This document shows positions 27,101 to 37,270 of a DNA stretch of 64,000 bases, in pieces. Both the position numbers and the translations under genes were made by a program. The notes under the pieces are model-generated. The model was not told the origin of the DNA, searched no databases, and saw only the letters and a program-made list of their open reading frames with translations. How positions within the stretch are numbered: position 1 is the first letter of the stretch; each line of letters opens with the position of its first letter. The DNA is taken from positions 65,140,465-65,204,464 of the forward strand of contig NC_044572.1 of assembly GCF_901933205.1 (NCBI RefSeq). Direction: 5' to 3'. The stretch is from Camarhynchus parvulus. Taxonomy: Eukaryota > Chordata > Aves > Passeriformes > Thraupidae.

Positions 27101-30100
27101 CTGGCAAAAGAATATCAATTAGTTTTAGATTTATTTTTAAACTGTGGTAAGACAAGCAGTAAGTTTAGTGTGTATGCACTCAAGTATGGGGGCATATTAC
27201 CCAATTAATAGTTTCTTAGATATAAATCCTCTTTTTCTTCCCAATGATGCAAGAATACAAGTCTTTGTGGGTTTTTTAAATGTCACCTTCGGTGACTCTT
27301 CTTTCCAAAAGAATGGAGATGATTGCTTCAGTGATGGCCTAATTCTGAAACACTTAATATTGTCCTTAGCTTTAAACTTGGGAGTTATCTCTTTGACTGT
27401 GGGGTCAGACCCATGGATTCTGCACATGCTTGCACACCATCACTTGTCACTGTGTTGGGTAACCTCTTCACAGAGGTGTCTCATGTCTATGTTTGTATCT
27501 ACATTGCTCTCAAGACATATATCTATTGTGTGTCACTCCCAAAGATGCAGTACTATGCAGATGTAGATAAATTCCTAGCCACAGATACACACATATAAAA
27601 CCAAAACATACAAATACACTTTGTTGGAGAATTCTGACTATAAAGTCTTACAGAAACCTAGATCTGCTTAAATGTGTCTCCCAAGGCATATTCTGTGGAT
27701 TAATATCCACTTCACTGTTTTTGACTCCCCTGCAGCGCAGGTGCCTTTAGCAGTGAAGCAAAATTACACCAGGCTCAGTTCCCTCTGAGCAGGACTTTGC
27801 CTTCCTTAGCTGTAGTAGTGATGAGAAATGAGGGCCAGTGACCAGTGCACCACATGCTGGTACTGGCATCCACTGGTGGTAGCACAATTCACTTCATGTC
27901 TTTTTATTTCATACTACTCACAGGTATTGGGTACTAGATGTCTCAAATACAGATTCCCCTGGAATTATTAACAAAAGTCATTACTGGCAAGCTTGTACCC
28001 AAAACAAGATACTGATTTCTGACACTGCACCTATCCCACCTTCCTGATTCTCTAGAGAAAGTGTGGGATTGAGTAACCTAATCCTTTTTGGAAAAAAGGA
28101 GTAGGAGAGGTGGGTAGAGAGGATTGCTACCCCCCTTTGCTCCCTCTTGATTCCTGAACTTCAGCCAGCCAGCAGCATGGTAACATCTCAGGTGGCCTGG
28201 CCAGGTGAAAACCATAGGGGAGGATGGATGGCACCTATAGGGAAAGTGAGACTTGGCTCTGGGAGGAGAGAAGGGGGAGACAGCAGGGAAGAGGTGCCTG
28301 AGGTGCACATGAGCATGTGAGCACCACCAAATTGCTGGAGGTGGGAGAAATCACACCAGTGAAATGCCAGTCCTGCAGAAGTCCAGGAAAGTTTTCTCTC
28401 TTCCTTGTTTGGAGCCAGAGTCCTGCTCCTTGCTTTCAATACAACCAAACACTTATATTTTGGTATTTTCTTACCTAGCATGGAAATGTATCCTCCTCAG
28501 CCATTGCTATGGGGCTTCTGTTGAAAACAGTCTCCAGGGCACTACTGTGGGCTCAGTTCAGGGATAGCATCTCTGTAGTACTCCCGTTGCCTCTGACTTG
28601 AGCTTAAATGCCTGTGAGGGGACAGGAGGTGTTTCGTGTTCACCTTGATGCCATCCTTGTCCTTTCAGTACACGACGGCAGCTCCCATCAGGAGTGTCCT
28701 GTGTGCCTGAGTACTCATTCTTGGGGGTGTTTTTTGTTAAAAGGGGCCCAAGCAGGGCATGCATGGGAAAGCAAATGCCATGGCTGTGTAAGATACAGGG
28801 AGAAATGTACTTTCCTGGGTACTGGAAAGGCATGAGGTGTTTTTGTGGAGCGCAGGTTGCCTTCGTGAAGCCAGCGGGAATTGTCCTGGTTCCATTCCAC
28901 ACAAGACTACAAATTTTGGCTGGGCCCCTGCCACCCACCACTCCCCACAGCTGGTGTTACACATCTGCCTGTTGTATCTCAACACCCGCTCTTCCATTTT
29001 TGGGAGCAGAGGCCAGAAAAGTGAGGCTCTCCCTCCTGCCATCCTGCCCTTTTCCTGGGGCAGGACATGCTGCCTGGGCTGCACAGGGGCACAGAGCATT
29101 GCTCTGTGAGAAACAGCCTGCTCTGACCACTGTTCCTGGCTCAGCTCCCCAAAGCTTTCACTCAGTTCCACATGCAAACGTCATCTACACCTTATGGGAG
29201 GCAGCCAGACTAGCCCCCTCTTCCCTTCTCAGCCCCCATGGGGGAATACTGAAACCCACTGTTACAATTTTTTTGTAACCCTGTAGAGTTTTGCTGATCT
29301 GAGCAGGTGAAAATTTAACCTGCTGTTCAGATATTTGTCTGCAAACCCACCTTGATAATTTTTCCTATGTTTCATTAAACATGTCAAATTGAGGCTAAGG
29401 TTTTCACCCTTCTGATTTTTTAACAGTTACTGATTTTACCATGTTTGGTTTGCCAGCTTGAAAAAAAAAATCAACAGAAGGATTACATTTCAGTGGCACA
29501 ACACCCTAATCCTCAGGCAAATGATTTGTCCAAGCTTAATATGAAGTACTTAGGATGTATTGTTTGATGTAAACACTAGTTCTAATAAAATGGTGCCTGA
29601 GGTACAGTTCTTCAACTTGTAATACCCTATTTGCGTTGGCCTGTACACATTGGATTTGAAACCATTATGATAAAATATATCCTCTTTAGCCTGATAAAAA
29701 AAATCAAAAAAATCAACAGAAATCCACAGCAGAGGGCCTACTCTCTGAGGAAGGAAACTGGATGCAGCAGGGAGCCTCCTGTGTGCACTGCAAGTGGTGT
29801 CAACCAGAATTATACCCCATCACTCATGGGGTGCATGTAGGGCAGAAATCAGCTCTCTATGGGCAGCACATCAATCTTGGTCTATTCTTGGGCATCCTGG
29901 GGAAAGAAGCGTTCCCGCCCCACAGCTCCAAGCTGATATTCTGGAGTCCACCTGAAGTCCTTCCCAGGTTTTTCCTGAGTCACCGCACCTATTTGAAATT
30001 ATCTGCATCTGGCAATACAAATATGCTCCAGGTGTGACCAAGGGTCTTACTACAATGCTGACTTCTAAATAATCACTTAGAGGAGCTGGACAACTATCTA

Positions 30101-31018
30101 GGGGAGGGGTTGAGGGCATGGGGGCAGAAACACAGCACAGCAGGAACCCCTGCACAAGCCGAGCCCCGTCGGGGAGCAGCCAGCTTAGCACCAGCAGGAA
30201 AAAACCTCTGGCATGTCAAGACGTTACATTTGTCTTACCACTCCATTAATACACCAGTGACAGAAAGGCACTGCCAGCGACCTCTCCTGCTGCTTGTACT
30301 ACCTGGGCTCCTATGAAAGATTTCCACAGAAATATGAGGAAACCCTGGGTTCTGGCAGTGTTATGCCAGAGTGGAGCTCCACTGCTGCCTGAGTACTTTT
30401 TGCGAGAGGGTAAATACCAACATTTTGGGCAGGCTTCCTTGTTCTCACCCAGCCTTCACTTGTTGAACATGTGTCATTTTTAAGCTCTTTTACTAAACAG
30501 GCAAACAAGGGTAATAAACAGGGCAAAGATATCGAAGGTATCCCTTTCATGGAGATTCTCTGTAGCAGAAATGAAGATGGAGAGAAAAATGATTTAAAGA
30601 AAAGAGGAGGTGAGGAAATGCCTGGGGACATACCCATGTACAAGAAGGAAAGAAACTTGCAGGCACAGATGTTAGAGACCAAGCGTGCTTATTATTAGCT
30701 TGCACAATACTCTGAGTTGCTCCCTATTAAACAGCACAAGTGGTGAATGCTTTAGTCAAGAAAATACAGAACAGGACTTTACATGACTACGTGGTAGAAA
30801 TTCCCAAATTACACAAAGGTCCTTCTGCAAGCTCTGGACCTTTTTCCTCCCCTGGTTGGAGGACAGCTCTGCTCAGCTGTGGGGGTCTCTCCTGCTGCTG
30901 CTTGTGTTGCACTTCTGCTCTCACACCCAATGGGTTGTTCCTCACCAGAGCTAGCCTGGATGTCGATAGATGCTTTTATGACTTTCTTGGATGAACTTTT
31001 TCCTTCATTGTATATATG
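24119..31018. other. Intergenic stretch, no gene recognised
   Basis: About 6.9 kb of mixed DNA with scattered poly(T) runs (25601-25621 and 26161-26173). The longest frame (28694-29278, + strand) has no family resemblance and no splice or initiation context to support it. No CpG enrichment. Confidence 0.55.
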
Positions 31019-31420
31019 TGTTGGGTTGACCCTGGCTGGCTGCAGGTGCCCACCAAGCTGCTCTATCACTCCTCTCCTCATCTGTGCAGGCAAAAGAAAA
31101 CACAGTGAAAGGCTTCTGGGTTGAGACAAGGGCAGGTAGAGATCACTCACCAATTACTGTCATGGGCAAAACAGACTCAACTTGGAAAAATTAATTTAAT
31201 TTTTTACCAATCACATCAGAGTAGCATAATGAGAGCCCTTCTTTCCAGCCTTAACTTCACTCCTGATTTTCTCCACTTCCTCCCCACAGCAGCACAGGAG
31301 GATGGGAAATGAGAGTTGTGGTCAGACTGTGGTCACACTGTGGTCTCTGCCACTTCTTCCTCCTCAGGGGCAGAACTTCTCCAACTCTTCCCCTGCTCCA
31401 GCATGGGGTGTCTCCCCCAG
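31019..31420 (+). mobile_element. Endogenous retrovirus LTR fragment
   Basis: The segment begins TGTTGGGTTGACC, the conserved 5' start of an LTR family found in many copies in neoavian and songbird genomes. It then follows that family's order: CACCAAGCTGCTCTATCACTC near 31050, a CACCAATTACTGTCATGGGC block at 31148-31167, the AATTAATTTAAT stretch, and a TCCTCCTCAGGGGCAGAAC block around 31360. Similarity fades after about 31420, so the 3' part is missing or diverged. No retroviral gag, pol or env coding sequence is beside it, so it is a solo or truncated LTR. The identification is from memory of the repeat and needs a library search. Confidence 0.65.
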
Positions 31421-33019
31421 ACTTTGCCATGCAAGCCCTATAGAGGCAATCTCAAAGCACCCAGCAAGCAGGACCTTTTGATGCTGCCAGAATAGCTCCT
31501 CCATGCCTGGACATGCCTGGCCAAGCAAGAAGGGAGCTGGGACATCCCAGAGAAGGGTGCTGAGCCAAGTCATGGTGGCTGGGAGAGAACAGGTTAAAGT
31601 TGCAGCTGTTCTGATGCCATTGGGAAGCAATCATTCTGGTTCCCAAGTAAGCTTTCCATCTGCAGTGAAGTGCATTTAAGGATAGGGATGTTGCTTTCAT
31701 GTTTAATAATGATAACCCTGCACCACAGGGCCAACAGACAGCTCTGCCTTTCTGGGCTTCCCTTTCCCCCTCAACATTTCTCATGTCTCTTGTACTGCAT
31801 AGTGAGCAACACAGGACCCACATTTTTACTCATTAGCGAGTGGGCTGTGCCTTTCAGCCTCTTTGAAGGCAAAGCTGAAAGTTATTCCAACCTGCCTTGC
31901 AGTCTGTGTGAGGCACCAGTGGTGAGGGACGAGGGGACTTTGCTTGCACAGAGGTCTCAAGTTGGATGGAGGAGGAGCAGTACCTCACAGATTTGTGACA
32001 ATTCTGTTTTTCCCCAGAAGAAGCATTAATTGCGCATGGAGAAAATGTTCAGTTTCCTTGCTCAGTGCCTTGAGCTGGTTCATGGGACACCCTCATGAAA
32101 GTGGAACATGATCAGACATTCCAGTGAGCCCAGGAGGGCTCAGCATCTATTGTCACCTACAGCAGGCCATGACAGCCTGTGTAAATTAGCTGAGGCTTTG
32201 TATAGAGGACAGTAAGAAAAGCCACCCAATGCTTCTGGTTGTCCCTGCACTTGATCCTACATTAAAAGAGACTTGACTTGTCCTACTTGTCCTGACTGAA
32301 GTGTGTGGATTGACAGAGTTGAAAAAAGAAAAGGCAAGAACTAATGTCTTCCCCTGCTTTAGACCTATCCTTATGGAAGCTGCACAGATTTCTGTCAGGG
32401 AGGGGCTTTGGAGAGGAAAAAAAGCAAATGGCATCCATTCTTCTCCTCATCTCTGGAGCTTAGCTTCACAATCAGGCTTCCAGTGAAAATAGAAAAGGGT
32501 ATGAAAATTCAAAATGCAACAACAACAACAGATGACAGGTTTCTACCCTTTCCCCAGAAGACATCACTCAAGTCACAACTTGTACCTGATGCTGCTCTTG
32601 GCTTCCAATTTTGCCTGTTGCAGCTACTCATAAACAAATCTTTTTGGAGATCCATTTTCCAATCACGTGGTGTGACCAGTTATTTGCTGGTTTTGGGAGA
32701 AATCTGGCAGAGTGTTTTGGGAAGGTGACCAGGCATCAGGATTTTCTAAGCTGTTGGGAGACACCGTGTCCCAGCTCCAGCATGGTGACAGGAGCTGTCA
32801 TTGCTGCTGCTTGAGGCCACCAGACCCACAGAACCTGGGCACCCTCAGAACCAACGTTCTGGGCAGCACCACCAGGCTCAGCCCCAAACCCTGCCTAGGT
32901 GGCCTGGGGAACTGCACACACTGATGGCCATACAGCTGCTGCCACCACCTCCTGCTCCAGCCCCACATGCCCACGGCTGGAGGCTGCACTCCTGAGCCTG
33001 CTGCCAAGCCCGCCGTGAC
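31421..33019. other. Intergenic stretch, nothing recognised
   Basis: Mixed DNA that may include diverged 3' LTR sequence just after 31420. No coding, RNA or repeat signal otherwise. A short (CAA)n run lies at about 32518-32530. Confidence 0.5.
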
Positions 33020-33700
33020 CTGGGGCGCGTTGCAGTCTCTGCATTTCCGCTTAGTCATTTTAAAAACCAGCACAGCAATGCTTAGCCCCAAACCTAGCAG
33101 GGAATTACACACGGAGCCCGATCAGATAACAACTGTGCCTTCCACTCTGGGAGCAGGGGCTGAAATTATACCATGTAATTATAATGTAGTTAACCTGTGA
33201 CTGTGCTTTATATAATTTTTTTTCCCTCCAAGCCAATTATTACTAAAACTGTAAACTCAGTATGACTGAGTTGTTTATCACTGCCCTGAGAGGAAATCAT
33301 CATTTGGCTTCACACTCCTCAGAAGCCAGGTACACTACTTACCTTATATTTACACTGTCATTTAGATAACATTATTATTAATTCTGCTATTTTTCCGGTG
33401 TTAGCACAATATTGTTGGTATTAATAACACTTAATTCAGGTCCTCAGTTCCTTAGGAGGAATCACAGCCCTTGGTTATTATTAAGCTTGCAACTGGGTAA
33501 TAAGCAGTTTGTCCCAGCAAAATTATGGTCTTTACGGCAAGGTGGCAATAGACTGGGGGAGCCTCACCCGTTAGACAAAGCCAGCTGAAAAATACTCCCC
33601 TGGGCTTAATGAGCTTTGAATCTGGCTTCCTGCAAGTGAAAAGAGCCAGAAGGGAGCACAGATCTACAGCCTTGATAAGACCAAGGCTTCAGCAGCCGCA
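33020..33700. promoter_or_regulatory. Candidate conserved non-coding element cluster
   Basis: About 680 bases of AT-rich sequence with repeated homeodomain words (CATGTAATTATAATG, CCAATTATTACTAA, TTATTATTAATTC, TATTAATAACACTTAATTC). An inverted SOX-like pair, ACAATATTGT, lies at 33406-33415 and an AP-1-like TATGACTGAG at about 33261-33270. It contains no repeats. It is one of the best enhancer-like stretches in the window by texture, but this is a judgement from motif density alone. Confidence 0.42.
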
Positions 33701-35450
33701 GACAGGGTTGCTGGTGTCACCTGTGATTGTGGCCAACACGTCTCAGCAGAGGTGAGTCCCAGTGAAGGGCTGATAGCAAGGACAGGGGGACTTTGCTACT
33801 GTTAATTTATGCAATGGAAGGCAAAGCGTGCTGTCAGGGCTGGTGGTGGCTCCTGAAAGGCCATCCCTGGCACCAAAGCAGCAAATCTGAGTCAGTATGA
33901 TGGGTTGATGTGTGTGCTCCTGTCACATGAGGGCCTGTGTATGTTCATGTGCAGCAGCAAATACTGAGGTGGAAAACTAGGGTTGGGCACTGGAATGAAA
34001 GTATGGCTTGAGCCTTCAAAATATTTCTCATGGATTATTCTCTGAATCTGCTCTTTGACACATTATCTTATCTGCAGAGGTGTAAACTTTACTCTGGTCC
34101 TGCAGGAGTATCTGTGGAGTATTTTTCTCATGGATGACTTAAAAAGTGACAGCATGTTACTGGGGATGCTCTAAGTTCCAAAGCAAGGATACCAGCACGT
34201 CTCCAACTGGAACACGCTAGGAGGTATGGCTGTACATTCAGAAATGGTACATTGCAATTTAGGTGACCTGAGAAAGGCTGCTGCCTTCACCTCATTCCCC
34301 CTTCTTTTTTTGACTCCTTGGTCTGCAGAGAAAGGGGACTGCTGCCAGCTAAATAATCTACAGCAGAAGTTTCTGAAAACACTATTTTTTGCTAATTCAT
34401 GTTTTTTCAGCCTTTCTAAACATAATATTTTTCCCACAAGCAACTCCGCCTGAAATCTCATGCAATAAATCAGAGATACCCTTTCCTCTATGCTATCAGA
34501 TACAAGAACACATTTTCTCTTCTATGCTGTTAAAAAACTATTTTTCTCTCAGTAACTATTTGCTTGCCCACGCTTTGTCGTACAGAAACCAGCTTTGGCT
34601 TCAGTACCATTTTCACTCCAAGATACCCAGAGTGAGGGCAGGGTTCTGTGCAGGGTTTATTAATAAAACACCCCTCTCCCACCACTGTGCTGACTCCTTG
34701 CAAACCCAGCAGTGGGCAGAATGTGATCAAGGAAGATGCATTGATAGATGCATCTTACCAGAAAGCTTCCACATAATTAACAACATTTGCAGCCTTAAGT
34801 TGGAGTGTACTTTAGAGGCAGCGTGTGTCTATTGCTTTCTGCTCTTCACGTGAATTCAAGTGATTCTAACTGGGCTGACACTCAGTATTACAATGTCACC
34901 AATAATAAAAAAGAGTGGCGTCTTCTTTTTTTTTTTTTTTTTTTGGTAAGGATTGCGTGCATGGGGTGTGTTAGGTTGGGCTTTTTTGTTTGGTTTCTTT
35001 TTAACGTGTGGAGAAGGAACATACTGTCATGCTGCTGTCAGCCAAGTCGTCCCATTTCTTTGTTCATGGGCACACAGCTTCTGTGTGCTTACACCCCTGG
35101 CAGCACAAGAAGTAGAGGTCAAATCATTGTCCTCTGACTCAGGATGGCAAGCTGTGACTTTCACAAGTAGACATCTTGCAGCCAAGAAATTTTACTTCTG
35201 TGAGCAGCTCCTCTTCATGGTGCGGGCAGAGGAGGCACAGACAACCTGGCCTACTGCAAATGTTACCGAAAAGCTTCTTTGCTTTGGAGCCAGAGAGATC
35301 CAGCAGCTGCCTCAGCCTCTGCCGGGTTACACTGCCTACGTTGAGCTCATTAGGGAAATATTGATCAGGCAGAAGTTTGGGCAGTGTTTGATGCAGCTCA
35401 CTTCCTTTGAAGCCGCACAAACCTCGAACAGATTGCTGGAGCAGCAGAGG
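33701..35450. other. Intergenic stretch, nothing recognised
   Basis: Mixed DNA with a poly(T) run at about 34927-34944. A 172-residue frame at 34953-35471 is not similar to any family I recognise and is probably chance. Confidence 0.55.
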
Positions 35451-35454
35451 AGAG

Positions 35455-35700
35455 CATGCGCACGCACATAGGCGAGAGAGAGAGAGAGAGAGGGAAATCA
35501 AACGCTCTGAATTGAGAAATCCTGCCAAAAAAATCTCTGGGTCGAGTTTGGGCTGAGGATGTGAGCATCAGATAAAAATACCGAGTCACAGGGCCGAGGA
35601 GAGAGCGCGGGGCTGCGCTCTCGCCCGGGGCCGCGCATGCCCCCTGAGCCGGGCGAGGCGAGGGAGCCCGGCAGCCTCCTCCGGCAGAAGGCTGGAGCGA
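35455..35700. promoter_or_regulatory. CpG-rich block with (GA)n run and NRF1-like sites
   Basis: CpG-enriched stretch beginning beside a (GA)n microsatellite at 35474-35492. GCGCATGC at 35633-35640 and GCATGCGCACGC at about 35454-35465 resemble NRF1 sites, which are common in CpG-island promoters. It is the left shoulder of the CpG-rich zone that continues at 36.4 kb. Confidence 0.4.
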
Positions 35701-35739
35701 AGGAGGGCTGCCTTTGATGTATGAGCTTTGGCTTGCCAT

Positions 35740-36060
35740 TGTGAGTCACCCCAGAAGTAGCTGTAGGCAAAACAAAAATCTTTTGTGATTAATTAGAAAA
35801 ACTGGACAATTATGAATTGACTGCGCGCAGCCAGCGCACGGTAATATAAATAGTAATGAAGCCGGCTGGATGTGATGAACACGCTGTGTTTGTGCGAGAT
35901 CGCAGAAGAAAGGATCCGATTTAGGTGGTGTCAGTTTAAATAACGTAATTTCTGCTCTCTGCCTCTTTGTTCGGTCTTTACCCAGGATTAGATCTGAAAC
36001 TTTAAAACTGAGTTTTAGTTGTCTTATCTAAATGTCTGGTTGTTCTTTTGATGTCTGCCC
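35740..36060. promoter_or_regulatory. Candidate regulatory element with TATA-like box
   Basis: Block between two CpG-rich segments. CTGCGCGCAG at 35821-35830 is a perfect palindrome. TATAAATAG at 35845-35853 is a good TATA box. Flanking words (GATTAATTAG, GACAATTATGAATTG, ATAACGTAATTTC) are homeodomain- or bZIP-like. It could be a TATA-type promoter reading rightward or an enhancer; there is no transcript evidence. Confidence 0.4.
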
Positions 36061-36384
36061 GAAACATATGCTTCTCTTCAATGACCATCTAAAATTATTA
36101 TGTTACAATGAATGAATAAGTCTAGCAGTGCTGTAAGTGGTGTGCAGTTATTGTTGCTCCTTTGTGTTTGTCAGTAGCCCTTGCACAGGGTCTGACAGGC
36201 TCTATCCATGCACAGGGACGGAAGATTACTTGAATTTCCCTGGTTTTTGATAGTTTTCAGGGGGGGGGGTGGGGCGAGAAGAAAAGATCTATACGCGTCT
36301 CTCTGAAGCACAATGGATAATTACATTCGCAATGTTCTACATCACTCTTCATTTAGCTGCCACCTAATTAAAAAAATATATCGG

Positions 36385-37030
36385 CGATCAGGTGACGTCA
36401 GGGCCAGAATTGGCCGCCGCTGTCGGGGGCGCGGCTCGCCCCGCGCTGCCGGCAGGAGGGACCGGACCGCGGTGCGCCTGATCCGGGGCGCCCTGCCCGC
36501 TGCTCCCCTTCGGCCTGCCAGAACACATTCCTCCCTGCCTGCGGGGCCCGAGCAGCGTGCCGTCCCGTCACACGTCGTGACAATCGCGAAATCGCGACGG
36601 CGGGTTAAATCGCAAGCCGCCCTCCCTGCACCTCCCCACCCCCACCGCCATCCGCCGCCAAGGGAGGAGCAGCCCATCGCCCTCCGAGCCCGGGCAGGGT
36701 TTGCTCCCCGAGGGACGAGCACCCGCTGCTTCCCGGGGCCGGTGCCCGCGCCCAGCGCCCTCCCCCCCCGGCCCCGCTTTGTTCTCCGGGGCCGCCGGTG
36801 GAGTCGCCAGCGCCGTCGCCCGCCCTCCAGGGGAGCCGGTCCCTGTCGCGACACGCTCCCGACTGCTCCCCGCCGGCACGGGGGCCGCCCGGGGACCACC
36901 GCCCTCGGCACGGGAGCCCCCCGGCACGGAGCGACCCGCCCACGGGTCCGGACCGCTCTCTGAAGGGAGAAATGGGGCGAGGAAGGGAGCAGCATCCACA
37001 CGGGGCAGCTCCTAGCGCGGTCCAGAGTGC
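36385..37030. promoter_or_regulatory. CpG island with palindromic CRE
   Basis: CpG-rich for about 650 bases and sharply bounded on the left by AT-rich DNA. TGACGTCA, the full cAMP-response element, sits at 36393-36400 right at the boundary, the usual place for such a site in CpG-island promoters. GC-rich open frames on both strands (up to 219 residues) are arginine-, proline- and alanine-rich with no domain and are read as artefacts. This is the strongest promoter candidate in the desert, most likely for a non-coding transcript if for any. Confidence 0.6.
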
Positions 37031-37270
37031 CCCGTGTGCCACCTTCACACCTGGAATTTCGTGGCCGTCTCGTTTCACAGGGGAGATTTTAATCCGAATA
37101 TTCTATACATCCAGGCTGAAAGCGTGCCTGGTGTGGAAGTACCTATGAATGTATTTCTGGAGAGGGCTCCTGCAGGAAACCTGCTCCACTCTTCCCGCTC
37201 AAGGAGTAATGGTAGTGATGTACAAGTGGCGTTTAATTAGCACTGTAATCCTGCTACAAAAATAGGCATC
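37031..37270. promoter_or_regulatory. Candidate conserved flank of CpG island
   Basis: Sequence right of the island, with GATTTTAATCCGAATATTC and GTTTAATTAGCACTGTAATCC words. If a transcript starts in the island reading rightward, this would be its first exon or intron. Evidence is weak. Confidence 0.25.

Noticed and set aside
28694..29278. 194-residue open frame in the desert
   Set aside because: No domain, no family resemblance, and competing frames on both strands over the same DNA.
36313..37148. Overlapping open frames up to 219 residues on both strands in the CpG island
   Set aside because: Arg/Pro/Ala/Gly-rich in every frame, as expected of GC-rich sequence; no domain or codon bias favours one frame.
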